Shown piece by piece: positions 54,083-63,330 of a DNA stretch of 64,000 nt (positions within the stretch are counted from its first letter, which is position 1; every line of letters starts with the position of its first letter). The translations under genes and the position numbers were made by a program. The notes beneath the pieces are model-generated. The model worked only from the letters and a program-made list of their open reading frames with translations. It was not told the origin of the DNA and made no database searches. The stretch covers positions 806,001 through 870,000 of the forward strand of contig NZ_VDZU01000001.1 of the NCBI RefSeq assembly GCF_007673525.1, written 5' to 3'. This DNA comes from Fictibacillus phosphorivorans. GTDB taxonomy: Bacteria; Bacillota; Bacilli; Bacillales; Fictibacillaceae.

Positions 54083-54117
54083 TTAGAATAAAGTTACTGA
54101 TAGGGGAGGACTGTAGA

Positions 54118-54561
54118 ATGGAATTCATGATTCTTGAAGGAATGCCAGAGGAGGATCTATTGAAACGAATCCTTCAGCTACATGAAATAATCTTTGGTGC
54201 ATCAAATGACGATCTCCTTTTTAATATGAAATTGAAGAATAAACTAACAATCGTTACAGCTATTCATCATTCAAAGGTAGTTGGCTATAAAATGGGCTAT
54301 GAAATCGATCATAACACTTATTATAGTTGGCTAGGCGGAGTCGACCCTGTTTATAGGGGGCAAGGAGTAGCTTCGAAGTTAATGAAACAACAGCATGAGT
54401 ATCTGAAAATGAAAGGGTATTCTGTTGTTCGAACCAAAACGATGAATAAGTGGCGCCACATGTTGCTGTTAAATATTAAAAATGGGTTTGATGTGAAGGA
54501 AACGTATACGAATAAGAATGGGTTACATAAAATTGTACTCGAAAAAAAGTTATGTGATTAA
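54118..54561 (+). CDS. GNAT-family acetyltransferase
   Basis: 147 residues with motif A GVDPVYRGQGVASKLMKQQ (Q/R-x-x-G-x-G/A). The start at 54118 has GGGGAGGA upstream. The C-terminal beta strands end in KIVLEKKL. Substrate unknown; close in shape to the small GNATs of B. subtilis of unknown role. Confidence 0.87.
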   Translation: MEFMILEGMPEEDLLKRILQLHEIIFGASNDDLLFNMKLKNKLTIVTAIHHSKVVGYKMGYEIDHNTYYSWLGGVDPVYRGQGVASKLMKQQHEYLKMKGYSVVRTKTMNKWRHMLLLNIKNGFDVKETYTNKNGLHKIVLEKKLCD

Positions 54562-54631
54562 ACAATTGTTTAAAAAGAATTCACTCTTGATAGCAGCCTC
54601 CGCATATGATGGTATAAGCGGGGTGACGGAT

Positions 54632-54940
54632 ATGAGGATAAAAGATAGAGTGAAGCTTTGGTTCTTAGGATCGCTTTATCCGGGAAATTCATTACAACCG
54701 ATTGAAAGCACAGAGCAGTTTGTTCGTGAACTAAATAAGGGCTGCCCGGTAATCTTTACGTTAAGAGATGTTTACGGATTGATTCTATACGATAAAAAAG
54801 AACAGCTCGGAACACTGTATATAAAAGATGTGTTCGGAATCACAGAAGACTATAGAAACTATTATTCAATACTTGAGTTGCTCTCGTTTTATAGTGAGCA
54901 TGTTAGGGAAGGAATTTTATTCTATGCAGAGAATAATTAA
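54632..54940 (+). CDS. Hypothetical protein
   Basis: 102 residues from the ATG at 54632, which has GGGGTGACGG upstream; a longer frame overlapping the GNAT gene lacks a site. Soluble, with alternating alpha/beta segments, containing LILYDKKEQLGTLYIKDVFG. No family recognised. Probably co-transcribed with the GNAT gene. Confidence 0.5.
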   Translation: MRIKDRVKLWFLGSLYPGNSLQPIESTEQFVRELNKGCPVIFTLRDVYGLILYDKKEQLGTLYIKDVFGITEDYRNYYSILELLSFYSEHVREGILFYAENN

Positions 54941-54958
54941 AGAATCATATACTGTTGG

Positions 54959-54987
54959 ACACCTCATTACTTGAGGTGTTGTTTTAT
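54959..54987 (+). terminator. Weak rho-independent terminator
   Basis: ACACCTCA, 5-nt loop, TGAGGTGT, TGTTTTATT. Confidence 0.7.
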
Positions 54988-55016
54988 TACATCCATAGAA
55001 AGTGAGTCATCGTTAT

Positions 55017-55478
55017 ATGCCGATTATTATACATCGAGAATTTGTACGTGCTCCTGCAGAAGTCTGCTTTGATCTTGCTCGAAACGTAGAAATACATACT
55101 GAAACGACCTCTCATACAAGAGAAAGAGCGGTCGACGGAGTAACGTCAGGTTATATGGAAAAGGGCGATTATGTAACGTGGGAGGCTGTTCATCTTGGCA
55201 TAAAACAAAAGCTGACTGCAAAAATTATTGAGATGGAGAGGCCGCATATGTTTGTAGATGTGATGGTGAAAGGTGCTTTCCATTCATTCGTACATACCCA
55301 TACGTTCGAACCGAAGAAGAACGGCACCATTATGGTAGATCATTTTCATTATAGATCTCCGTATGGCGTGATTGGAAGGTTAGCAGATTGGTTGTTCCTC
55401 GAAAAGTACATGACGAATTTTTTAGTAGGACGGGCGAGAGCGCTAAAAGAGATCGCAGAAAATACGCACCACACATAA
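55017..55478 (+). CDS. SRPBCC-family (START-like) ligand-binding protein
   Basis: 153 residues with the polyketide cyclase/START-like fold: IHREFVRAPAEVCFDLARNVEIH at the N-terminus, then seven beta strands and a long C-terminal helix. AAGTGAG lies about 12 nt before the ATG at 55017; a GTG at 55002 adds five residues. Relatives bind lipophilic ligands or act as cyclases; the B. subtilis relative is of unknown function. Confidence 0.82.
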   Translation: MPIIIHREFVRAPAEVCFDLARNVEIHTETTSHTRERAVDGVTSGYMEKGDYVTWEAVHLGIKQKLTAKIIEMERPHMFVDVMVKGAFHSFVHTHTFEPKKNGTIMVDHFHYRSPYGVIGRLADWLFLEKYMTNFLVGRARALKEIAENTHHT

Positions 55479-55500
55479 AGATAGAAAGCGGTGATCAGTG

Positions 55501-56043
55501 ATGAAGATAGGAATGGTACGTCATTTCAAAGTCAAACGAGGCTATCCGACTGAAAAATGGATTACGCCTACTGAATTTGATCAGTGGTTGAAAGAATACG
55601 AAGCGTCTGATGTAGAAGAAACAGACGTTGACTTAGGCGGAATCAACTGGAATACATGCTATTCGAGTACCGTTCGTCGTGCAGAATATACAGCAGGTAA
55701 GATTTACAGAGGTGAACTGATCAGAACGGATGATCTTCGTGAGATTCCTGTCTATCCATTTTTTAAAAGAGACATTAAGATTCCGATGATTCTATATCCT
55801 CTTTGCATCCGAACAGCATGGTTCTTTAACCACAAATCACAGCTTGAGCGAAGAACGGATGTAGAAATGCGTGTGTCAAAGATCGTTGACCGCATATTAG
55901 AAGAGAACAAAGAAAATGCATTGATCGTAAGTCATGGTGGACTCATGATGTTTATGAGAAAAGAATTGATCCGTAGAGGATTTAAGGGACCAAGATTAGG
56001 CAGACCCGAAAACGCGAAGCTCTATTTGTTTGAAAAGATCTAG
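55501..56043 (+). CDS. Histidine phosphatase family protein
   Basis: 180 residues. The phosphoglycerate mutase-like opening reads MVRHFKV: Arg7 and phosphoacceptor His8 are kept, but the glycine that usually follows is Phe. SSTVRRAEYTA is the second Arg motif and VSHGGLMM the second His motif. GCGGTGATC lies upstream. Substrate unknown. It follows the SRPBCC gene by 22 nt and is likely in its operon. Confidence 0.83.
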   Translation: MKIGMVRHFKVKRGYPTEKWITPTEFDQWLKEYEASDVEETDVDLGGINWNTCYSSTVRRAEYTAGKIYRGELIRTDDLREIPVYPFFKRDIKIPMILYPLCIRTAWFFNHKSQLERRTDVEMRVSKIVDRILEENKENALIVSHGGLMMFMRKELIRRGFKGPRLGRPENAKLYLFEKI

Positions 56044-56079
56044 GTGAGGCTGTCGAGGTGTGTCGAAAATCGGATAAAT

Positions 56080-56163
56080 TTTATCCGTGAAATTATGTAT
56101 GCTATCCGTGAATATAATGTTCATTACCGTGAATAAAAAAGAGATTACCGTGAAATTGTGCAC
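56080..56163. repeat. 21-nt tandem array, four units
   Basis: CCGTGA at 56085, 56106, 56127 and 56148, exactly 21 nt apart; the unit is ATCCGTGAATATAATGTTCAT or close to it. Lies in the 205-nt space between the phosphatase gene and a convergent thioredoxin-fusion gene, before the terminator. A half inverse, CGGATAAATTTTATCCG, begins it. Confidence 0.82.
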
Positions 56164-56180
56164 TTTTACATCTATGTATC

Positions 56181-56235
56181 GAAAGAAAACTGGCTGATAC
56201 CCCACACGAAAAGGGAATGTAGCCAGTTTTCTTTC
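56181..56235. terminator. Bidirectional terminator
   Basis: Perfect 15-bp stem GAAAGAAAACTGGCT/AGCCAGTTTTCTTTC with a 25-nt loop, between convergent genes. Confidence 0.85.
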
Positions 56236-56248
56236 GTAAAACCTTCAT

Positions 56249-57271
56249 TTATTGAGCGTTCTTATAAAATTCTTCCATCATATCGTAGCTCATCGGGCCA
56301 ATATGTTTTTGCTCGATGATTCCCTTTTTATTAATAATAAAAGTAGTCGGAATCGTGACCGTTTTGTACGTATCTCCGACTTTACCGTCTGGATCTAATA
56401 GAACGGGGAAGTTCAGCTTGTACGCTTGCGCAAACTTTTTTACTTCCTTCTCGGAGTCACTGTCTGTTAAGTTTACAGCTAAGATTTCTACTTTCTTAGA
56501 GGAGTGGTCTCTATAGAAACGTACCATTTCCGGTATCTCCGCACGACAAGGTGGACACCATGTAGCCCACAGGTTTACGAATACGACCTTACCTTTAAGA
56601 TCTGATAGCTTTACGGTTTCGCCTTCGATCGTTTTTAATTCAAAATTCGGTGCACGGTCCCCTTTTTTGATACCGTAGGATGCTGCCTCTACGGCTTCTT
56701 CACTTGATTTCTGTCCACTGAGCGGGGAATTTGTTAGAACGGAAAAGAAGAGTGCAGTGACTAACATAGACAGAACGGTTTTTCTGATCTCAAACGAACC
56801 TTTCGTATATAAGTAAAGGGACAAGATAGAAAAGAACAAGGAGACCAAACCGTCAGCTAAGAGTGTAGTCGACGCCAAATGCGCACCATAATAAGCAGCG
56901 AAGTATAAAGTTAACCCTAATATACCGATATAAAATACCCTGCTTCTATCAAGCTCACGCTTACTCGCAGCCCCAAGAACATAAAGAATTGAACCGATGA
57001 TTCCTAGAACGATTCCTGTTTCTCCTCCATTAAAGTACAAGATACTCGACGGGTGTTCAATGATCAGTAGGGGATGTAGAACAGCATAACTGAACTTCCA
57101 AACCAATAGAAATATTCCAACCGCATTACTCAATACGTCTAACAGCTGCTTTTTATCAGTTTCTTCTCTTACCTTTACATACAATAAGCCATACGCGATT
57201 AATGCCGATCCTACAATTGCTAGCCAAACCATCTTTACAGAAAAAGATCCGATCGTTATATAATCCTCCAT
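56249..57271 (-). CDS. Lgt-like membrane domain fused to a TlpA/ResA thioredoxin
   Basis: 340 residues. N-terminal part (about 1-195): six spans whose order and sequence recall Lgt, including HPSSILYFNGGETG next to the [14 protein letters not shown] of the true Lgt of this window. It lacks the Lgt catalytic His (IHG) and the GRxxNxxNxExxG signature, so it is not a working transferase. C-terminal part (about 205-340): a TlpA/ResA thioredoxin with WCPPCR and cis-Pro in VTIPTTF, facing the outside. GGTGGGTG precedes the ATG at 57271. Probably reduces disulfides on the cell surface, with the Lgt-like part carrying electrons or acting as anchor. Confidence 0.8.
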   Translation of the reverse strand: MEDYITIGSFSVKMVWLAIVGSALIAYGLLYVKVREETDKKQLLDVLSNAVGIFLLVWKFSYAVLHPLLIIEHPSSILYFNGGETGIVLGIIGSILYVLGAASKRELDRSRVFYIGILGLTLYFAAYYGAHLASTTLLADGLVSLFFSILSLYLYTKGSFEIRKTVLSMLVTALFFSVLTNSPLSGQKSSEEAVEAASYGIKKGDRAPNFELKTIEGETVKLSDLKGKVVFVNLWATWCPPCRAEIPEMVRFYRDHSSKKVEILAVNLTDSDSEKEVKKFAQAYKLNFPVLLDPDGKVGDTYKTVTIPTTFIINKKGIIEQKHIGPMSYDMMEEFYKNAQ

Positions 57272-57354
57272 CGTAACACCCACCTTAAACTTGTCCTCTA
57301 TTCTAAACTTTATCAAACTTTAGCCTTTTTTATTCCTAATTTGCTTGTTTCATA

Positions 57355-57389
57355 TAAAAAACCAGTGAAGGGTTCCTCCCTGCACTGGT
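57355..57389 (-). terminator. Terminator of the calcium/proton antiporter gene
   Basis: On the minus strand ACCAGTG, inner GGG/CCC, CACTGGT, then TTTTTT. It lies 290 nt past the antiporter gene, with repeat G in between. Confidence 0.75.
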
Positions 57390-57451
57390 CCTATACTACA
57401 TTTCTTTTTTACATACTTCTTTGGCTTTTGAATTTTTTTATTTCTTTGACT

Positions 57452-57675
57452 GGTGATTGTAATGTAAGGTGCGTGCCTACCACTTGAAATACATCTCGTA
57501 AGGCATGCGACGAGGAAGCTTACTCCGGTAGCCTTAACTTTTAGACGCAGGAGCAAGGATCCTCTAGTGTCGAGCAGTCCAAGAAGTTAATGTGGCTCAC
57601 CGCCTGCCCCGCGGAAAGCGAGCAACCTGGAATGGAAATCAACTGCTTTCAAAAGCAACAATGAATACGAAACAG
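57452..57675 (-). repeat. Dispersed intergenic repeat, copy G (inverted, composite)
   Basis: Reverse orientation: GGCTCACCGCCTGCCCCGCG, GAAAGCGAGCAACCTGG, then AAAGCAAC, preceded by the third module (GGCATGCGACGAGGAAGC) shared with copy C. It fills most of the 407-nt gap 57272-57678. Confidence 0.8.
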
Positions 57676-57678
57676 CCT

Positions 57679-58746
57679 TTATAAAAGATAAAACCCAACT
57701 CCCATGATCAAGTAAGCGGCGAGGAGGGTGAGTCCTTCAAACCAGTTCGTATCGCCATCACTTGTTAACGAGATGGTTAAAAATACAGCGAGTACCATCG
57801 CGACAAGTTCAGGAAGAGTAAAGACGAGTGCCATCGATTTTTCAAAAAATAACGAAACCAATACTAGTAGTGGAGCGACAAACATCGCGATCTGAAGTGT
57901 TGAGCCGATTGCGATCTCTACAGCAACATTCATTTTGTTCTTATATGCCATGATGATTGCTGAAGCATGTTCAGCCGCGTTACCGACGATTGCAACGATG
58001 ATGATTCCGATGAACACTTCACTCCAGCCGAGTGTTCTTCCTACTTCTTCAAAAGTATGAACGAGCTTTTCAGAAACATAAGCAACAGCAAGAGTAGCTA
58101 GAGCAAGGACGATTAGAGCTTTCCACTTACTCCATTCTGCCCTTTCATCTCCATGAGCCACATCATGTTCGGATTGATACACACCGCGGTGAGTAACGAG
58201 CTTGAACAAAAGTGCAGCCACGTAAAGAACAATCATGATTACAGATACCCATACACTTAAGGTGAGTGAATCGGCGCCGTTCAGTTTATAAGAAAAGACC
58301 TCAGGGAAAACAAAAGCGACTACAACAGCGAAAATCAGCAGCCCCGCGTTATGGCGTGCATCATAAACGTTGAATTTTTGCTGTTTATACTTTAAACCAC
58401 CTATGAAGAAAGACAAGCCTCCGACTAGTAAAAGATTTCCGAGTACAGAACCAGTCAAAGACGCTAATACTACACTTATCAAACCTGCTTTTAGTGCAAA
58501 GATTGAAATGATGAGCTCGACCGCATTACCAAAAGTGGCGTTGAGCAAACCGCCGATTCTTGGACCTGCAATGATAGCTAAGCTTTCCGTGGCGCGTCCC
58601 ATATAACCGGCTAGTGCGATGATCGTTGCACAATAGATTACAAAAAGTAAAACAGCAGGCCAATGTAAGATGCTGCCGATAACGGATAGCGGTACGCCGA
58701 TGATGATGGCAATAAAAAAGATGCGATTAAACAAGACGCATTCCAT
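57679..58746 (-). CDS. Calcium/proton antiporter (CAX family)
   Basis: 355 residues, about eleven spans, with two CAX repeats: GGLLNATFGNAVELIISIFA and VAIVGNAAEHASAIIMA, the c-1 and c-2 regions that form the cation site. The ATG at 58746 has only AGAAGGG right against it; a TTG at 58734 has better spacing and would give FNRIFFI, matching the start of B. subtilis ChaA/YfkE. Exports Ca2+ in exchange for protons. Confidence 0.9.
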   Translation of the reverse strand: MECVLFNRIFFIAIIIGVPLSVIGSILHWPAVLLFVIYCATIIALAGYMGRATESLAIIAGPRIGGLLNATFGNAVELIISIFALKAGLISVVLASLTGSVLGNLLLVGGLSFFIGGLKYKQQKFNVYDARHNAGLLIFAVVVAFVFPEVFSYKLNGADSLTLSVWVSVIMIVLYVAALLFKLVTHRGVYQSEHDVAHGDERAEWSKWKALIVLALATLAVAYVSEKLVHTFEEVGRTLGWSEVFIGIIIVAIVGNAAEHASAIIMAYKNKMNVAVEIAIGSTLQIAMFVAPLLVLVSLFFEKSMALVFTLPELVAMVLAVFLTISLTSDGDTNWFEGLTLLAAYLIMGVGFYLL

Positions 58747-58834
58747 CCCTTCTATGTATTTTATTTTTACATACTATTCCCTGAAATCTGTTTTCTTAAC
58801 TCTGAATAAGGAAACAAGATTTTGTGTGAATTGG

Positions 58835-58863
58835 TTGACAGTTTCGACAAGGACGTGTAGACT
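58835..58863 (+). promoter_or_regulatory. Sigma-A promoter of the histidine operon
   Basis: TTGACA, 17-nt spacer, TAGACT. Transcription would start near 58870, giving a leader of about 125 nt. No T-box element (AGGGTGGNACCGCG) and no terminator hairpin are visible in it. Confidence 0.75.
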
Positions 58864-58995
58864 AACTACTAAATCTTTATCATGGTAGTATGTTAGCGAA
58901 CTAAAGTGTCGTGTTGAAATTTTGGTTTCTCACCAAGCTTTATTCAAAAAAACAAAAATCAATCTATTCATTTCATAAATAAAGGATGAAAGATC

Positions 58996-60180
58996 ATGTC
59001 AAAACCGTTTGTTTTTGAAAAACCAGCAGGTATGCGCGATACACTTCCTGCCTTTTATCAGAATAATGAAGATATAAAAAATAGAATTAAACAAGAGATG
59101 GAGTCTTGGGGTTATCAATTCATTCAGACTCCTACTTTGGAATATCACGATACAGTCGGTGAAGCTTCGGCAATCTTAGATCAACAACTGTTCAAGCTGC
59201 TTGATATGGAAGGAAAAACATTGGTTTTGCGACCAGATATGACTGCCCCGATCGCAAGGGTCGTGTCATCAAGCATGAAGCAGGTAGCTTACCCGCTTCG
59301 CCTAGCATACAGTTCTCCCGTTTTCAGAGCGCAACAGCGAGAAGGGGGCCGGCCGGCTGAATTCGAACAAGTGGGTATCGAATTGATTGGTGAAGGTACA
59401 GCAAGCGCTGAAGCTGAAGCCCTAGCTCTTATGTCTGAAGTGTTCAAAAAGAGCGAGATTGCTTCATTTACTGTGGCTGTCGGACATATCGGATTTGTGC
59501 AAGAACTTCTTTCTGAAATTTTAGGAAATGATGACCGAGCAGCGGATCTGTTGCGTTATTTAAACGAAAAAAATTATGTGGGTTACACATCACATGTGAA
59601 AAAGCTGCCTCTTTCTTCTATTGATACACAGCGATTATTGAAATTGTTGGATTTAAGAGGCGGGATTGAAGTACTCGAAGAAGCATCTTCATTAAACCCG
59701 AACAGAAGAGGACAGCAGACCTTGCAAGAATTAAAAAATCTGTACGATCTCTTAGAAGATTACGATGCGGCACAAAACATTGTCTTTGATTTTACGTTGT
59801 TCAGTCATATGAGTTATTACACCGGAATTGTGTTTGAAGGGTACGGTGCAGGTATCGGGGCGCCGATCGCAAGCGGAGGACGTTATGACGATCTGCTCAG
59901 TCGTTTTGATCGAAAAGCACCCGCTATTGGTTTTGCGATCCGAATGGACTATTTTGTAGAAGCGTTAGGAAAGAAAAAGGATGATACAAAGAGACAATGC
60001 ATTCTGTACACGAATGAGAGAAGAAAAGAAGCGCTAAAGCTTGCAAGAAACATGCGCAGTGAAGGCAAGCGTTTAGTGATGCAGAATCTATCCGGAGTAA
60101 AAAATGTGGATGAATTCAGCAAACGATTTGATGATGTTCTTTATTTAATCGGAACACAGCAAGGAGAGGACTTTTCATGA
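58996..60180 (+). CDS. hisZ: ATP phosphoribosyltransferase regulatory subunit HisZ
   Basis: 394 residues, a histidyl-tRNA synthetase paralogue with class II motifs ([35 protein letters not shown]) but no anticodon-binding domain. It forms an octamer with short HisG and carries histidine feedback inhibition. AAAGGATG precedes the ATG. First gene of the operon; its end overlaps hisG by 4 nt. Confidence 0.96.
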   Translation: MSKPFVFEKPAGMRDTLPAFYQNNEDIKNRIKQEMESWGYQFIQTPTLEYHDTVGEASAILDQQLFKLLDMEGKTLVLRPDMTAPIARVVSSSMKQVAYPLRLAYSSPVFRAQQREGGRPAEFEQVGIELIGEGTASAEAEALALMSEVFKKSEIASFTVAVGHIGFVQELLSEILGNDDRAADLLRYLNEKNYVGYTSHVKKLPLSSIDTQRLLKLLDLRGGIEVLEEASSLNPNRRGQQTLQELKNLYDLLEDYDAAQNIVFDFTLFSHMSYYTGIVFEGYGAGIGAPIASGGRYDDLLSRFDRKAPAIGFAIRMDYFVEALGKKKDDTKRQCILYTNERRKEALKLARNMRSEGKRLVMQNLSGVKNVDEFSKRFDDVLYLIGTQQGEDFS

Positions 60181-60821
60181 GTACGGTCTTAACGATGGCG
60201 ATGCCTAAAGGGCGAATATTTGAAGAAGCAGTCGATCTTCTTAGACAAGCTGGATATCCGCTGCCTCCAGAGTTTGATGAATCAAGAAAATTAATCATCG
60301 ATGCACCAGAAGCGGGTCTTCGGTTTATTCTGGCAAAACCGATGGATGTTCCGACTTATGTGGAGCATGGAGTAGCTGATATTGGAATCGCGGGAAAAGA
60401 TGTGATGCTTGAAGAAGAGCGTGATGTGTACGAAGTACTTGACCTGAAAATCTCAGAATGCTATCTCGCAGTTGCAGGACTTCCAAACGGACATGATCAG
60501 AGAGTTGCACCAAAGATTGCTTCAAAATATCCGAATGTTGCATCTCATTATTTTAGAGAGCAGGGTCAACAAGTAGAAGTGATCAAATTAAACGGATCGA
60601 TCGAACTTGCTCCACTCATTGGGCTAGCGGATCGAATCGTTGATATCGTTTCGACGGGGAGGACGTTAAAAGAAAACGGTCTGGTTGAACTTGAGAAAAT
60701 AGCTGAAATTACATCGAGATTGATCGTGAATCCCGCTAGCTACAGACTTCATGCTGCACGCATCAACGATCTGGTTGAGCGACTTCGAACACTTGTTGAG
60801 AGCAAGGAGGAAGGTCAATGA
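60177..60821 (+). CDS. hisG: ATP phosphoribosyltransferase, short form
   Basis: 214 residues, the short HisG that lacks the C-terminal regulatory domain and needs HisZ, which is present just upstream. Contains [23 protein letters not shown] and [14 protein letters not shown] (PRPP loop). Catalyses the first step, ATP plus PRPP. AAGGAGAGG lies within the end of hisZ. Confidence 0.97.
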   Translation: MSTVLTMAMPKGRIFEEAVDLLRQAGYPLPPEFDESRKLIIDAPEAGLRFILAKPMDVPTYVEHGVADIGIAGKDVMLEEERDVYEVLDLKISECYLAVAGLPNGHDQRVAPKIASKYPNVASHYFREQGQQVEVIKLNGSIELAPLIGLADRIVDIVSTGRTLKENGLVELEKIAEITSRLIVNPASYRLHAARINDLVERLRTLVESKEEGQ

Positions 60822-62089
60822 AGATACAACCTGTAACGGAACTGAAAAACTTAGTGAGAAGTGTTGAACAAAACACGGAGAAGCAGAGAAAAGCAGTTCT
60901 TGATATTTTACAAAATGTGAAAACAAAGGGTGATGAAGCCCTTTTTGAATATACGGAGACATTTGATGGTGTATCTCTATCATCTCTAGAAGTAACAATG
61001 AACGAAATAGATGAAGCGATCTCTTCACTTGATCCTAAATTGATAGATATTATTTCAGAAGCAGCAGACAATATTCGTGAATATCACGAAAAGCAAAGAC
61101 GACAATCATGGTTCTTCACCCGTGAAGACGGAACATTATTAGGTCAAAAAGTAACACCTCTTGATTCAGTCGGTGTTTACGTTCCAGGAGGAACAGCTGC
61201 TTACCCGTCATCTGTGTTGATGGGCGTCATACCAGCCGTTGTTGCTGGCGTAGAGGAGATCGTCCTAGTGTCACCGCCAGGAAAAGATGGAAAACTTCCA
61301 TCTGCTGTATTGGCGGCCGCTTCAATTGCCGGAGTCAAACGGATGTTTAAAATCGGTGGCGCACAGGCGATCGGTGCACTTGCATATGGAACGGAATCTG
61401 TTCCCAAAACGGACAAAATCGTTGGTCCGGGTAATATATTCGTTGCGCTCGCAAAACGCGAAGTTTTTGGTGTATGTGACATTGATATGATCGCAGGTCC
61501 AAGTGAAATCGCCGTTCTTGCGGATGAAACCGCAAACGCTCGTTACATCGCGGCAGACCTTTTATCACAAGCAGAACACGACCCCCGGTCTGCAGCGGTA
61601 TTGGTTACAACATCAAAAGTGTTAGGTGAGGAAGTTGCGACGGAAGTAGAGTCGCAACTCGCTGAACTTCCAAGAAAAGATATAGCGATGAAAGCAATTC
61701 GAGATCATGGAGTCATCTATATCGTGAATTCGCTTGAAGAGGGAGCAGATGTGATCAATCAGATCGCACCTGAACACCTTGAGATCATGACGAAAGATCC
61801 GATGGGTCTTCTCGGAAAAATAAAACATGCGGGTGCGATTTTTCTTGGAGAATATAGCTCAGAACCTGTAGGGGATTATTTTGCAGGAAGCAATCATGTT
61901 CTTCCGACAAGTGGAACTGCGCGTTTTTCAAGTCCGCTTAACGTAGACGATTTTACCAAAAAATCAAGTGTGATTCGATACAGTGAACAAGCACTAAAAG
62001 AAAACGGAGAGAAGATATCAGCTTTTGCTCGCTTAGAAGGACTTGAAGCACATGCGCGAGCGATTGATGTTCGACTGGAGGACAAGTAG
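60818..62089 (+). CDS. hisD: Histidinol dehydrogenase
   Basis: 423 residues. Zinc and catalytic residues are in the segments [20 protein letters not shown] and [11 protein letters not shown] (catalytic Glu-His). Carries out the last two oxidations from histidinol to histidine. AAGGAGGAAGG precedes the ATG, which overlaps the hisG stop by 4 nt. Confidence 0.97.
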   Translation: MKIQPVTELKNLVRSVEQNTEKQRKAVLDILQNVKTKGDEALFEYTETFDGVSLSSLEVTMNEIDEAISSLDPKLIDIISEAADNIREYHEKQRRQSWFFTREDGTLLGQKVTPLDSVGVYVPGGTAAYPSSVLMGVIPAVVAGVEEIVLVSPPGKDGKLPSAVLAAASIAGVKRMFKIGGAQAIGALAYGTESVPKTDKIVGPGNIFVALAKREVFGVCDIDMIAGPSEIAVLADETANARYIAADLLSQAEHDPRSAAVLVTTSKVLGEEVATEVESQLAELPRKDIAMKAIRDHGVIYIVNSLEEGADVINQIAPEHLEIMTKDPMGLLGKIKHAGAIFLGEYSSEPVGDYFAGSNHVLPTSGTARFSSPLNVDDFTKKSSVIRYSEQALKENGEKISAFARLEGLEAHARAIDVRLEDK

Positions 62090-62686
62090 ATGGAGAATCA
62101 AGTGCGACAACATACGATTGAAAGAAATACGAAAGAGACACAGATCAGCTTAGCTCTAAACATTGATGGAGAAGGACAAGCAGATATTCAAACGCCTGTC
62201 CCATTTCTAAACCACATGTTAGACGCGATTGCACGTCACGGGCATTTTGATCTTTCTGTAAACGCTGCTGGAGATGTGGAGATCGATGACCATCATACAA
62301 CAGAAGACGTTGGCATCTGCCTTGGCCAAGCGATCCAAGGAGCTCTTGGTGACAAGAGAGGAATCAAGCGATATGGCAATGCGTTTGTCCCGATGGATGA
62401 AACGCTCGCTCAAGTGGTGATCGATCTATCCAATCGTCCTCACCTTGAATTTCGTGCAGAGTTTCCAAGTCAAAAAGTAGGAACGTTTGATACAGAGCTC
62501 GTACATGAATTCTTCTGGAAGCTCGCGTTAGAGGCGAGAATGAACCTTCATGTGATCGTTCATTATGGCACGAACACACACCATATTATAGAAGCTATTT
62601 TTAAAGCTTTTACAAAAGCGCTTGATGAAGCTACACAGATCGACCCTCGTGTAAAAGGAGTGCCTTCTACGAAAGGAATGTTATAA
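62090..62686 (+). CDS. hisB: Imidazoleglycerol-phosphate dehydratase
   Basis: 198 residues, the monofunctional form without a phosphatase domain. Two half repeats with metal-binding motifs [21 protein letters not shown] and [18 protein letters not shown]. Starts at the base after the hisD stop, with GGAGG upstream. Confidence 0.97.
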   Translation: MENQVRQHTIERNTKETQISLALNIDGEGQADIQTPVPFLNHMLDAIARHGHFDLSVNAAGDVEIDDHHTTEDVGICLGQAIQGALGDKRGIKRYGNAFVPMDETLAQVVIDLSNRPHLEFRAEFPSQKVGTFDTELVHEFFWKLALEARMNLHVIVHYGTNTHHIIEAIFKAFTKALDEATQIDPRVKGVPSTKGML

Positions 62687-62688
62687 AA

Positions 62689-63330
62689 ATGATCGGAATC
62701 ATTGACTACGGAATGGGCAATCTGCACTCTGTCTGTTCTGCTTTAAAAAGAATCAATCAGCCCTATATTCTTTCAGGGGATATAGAAGAACTTCAAAAAA
62801 CGGATGGGCTTTTACTACCGGGAGTTGGTTCTTTTAAAGATGCGATGACGGAGTTAGAGAAGACGGGTCTCGCTGATTTTATAAAAAAAGAAGCTCAGAG
62901 CGGTAAGCCTTTAATGGGCATCTGTCTAGGCATGCAGCTCCTTTTTGAAGGAAGCAGCGAGAACGGAATAACGAAAGGACTTGGACTACTTCCTGGGAGA
63001 GTAGAGAGATTTACAGGCACAACAAGGGACGGACGCTCCTATAAAGTGCCTCACATGGGCTGGAACGATCTAAACTTTTTGCAGAGTGATCAGCCGTTAA
63101 TAAAAGGTATCGACGAAGGACATGTTTATTTTGTCCATTCCTTTGTTGTACAGACTGAAAATAAAGAGGTGCTTGCCGCGGTCGCACAATACGAAGACGT
63201 TGAAGTTCCAGCTGTAGTTGGAAGCGGTAAAATTATGGGGACCCAGTTTCACCCTGAAAAAAGTTCGGTGACTGGCATGAGCATGCTGCAAAACTTTTGC
63301 CGTTTTGTTGAGGAGGGAAAACAAAGATGA
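62689..63330 (+). CDS. hisH: Imidazole glycerol phosphate synthase, glutamine amidotransferase subunit
   Basis: 213 residues, class I amidotransferase: catalytic Cys in [10 protein letters not shown], His and Glu in QFHPEKS. Supplies ammonia to HisF, expected just past the window. Only 2 nt after hisB; its end overlaps hisA by 4 nt. Confidence 0.97.
   Translation: MIGIIDYGMGNLHSVCSALKRINQPYILSGDIEELQKTDGLLLPGVGSFKDAMTELEKTGLADFIKKEAQSGKPLMGICLGMQLLFEGSSENGITKGLGLLPGRVERFTGTTRDGRSYKVPHMGWNDLNFLQSDQPLIKGIDEGHVYFVHSFVVQTENKEVLAAVAQYEDVEVPAVVGSGKIMGTQFHPEKSSVTGMSMLQNFCRFVEEGKQR

Noticed and set aside
52235..56163. CRISPR arrays at the 21-nt repeats
   Set aside because: The whole unit is repeated, with no unique spacers of 30-40 nt, and there are no cas genes.
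14838..57675. Insertion sequences at the dispersed repeats
   Set aside because: No transposase frame, no target-site duplication that I could establish by eye; they are too short and contain no gene.
58864..58995. T-box or other riboswitch in the leader of the histidine operon
   Set aside because: No AGGGTGGNACCGCG element, no specifier loop and no terminator hairpin in the 125-nt leader.
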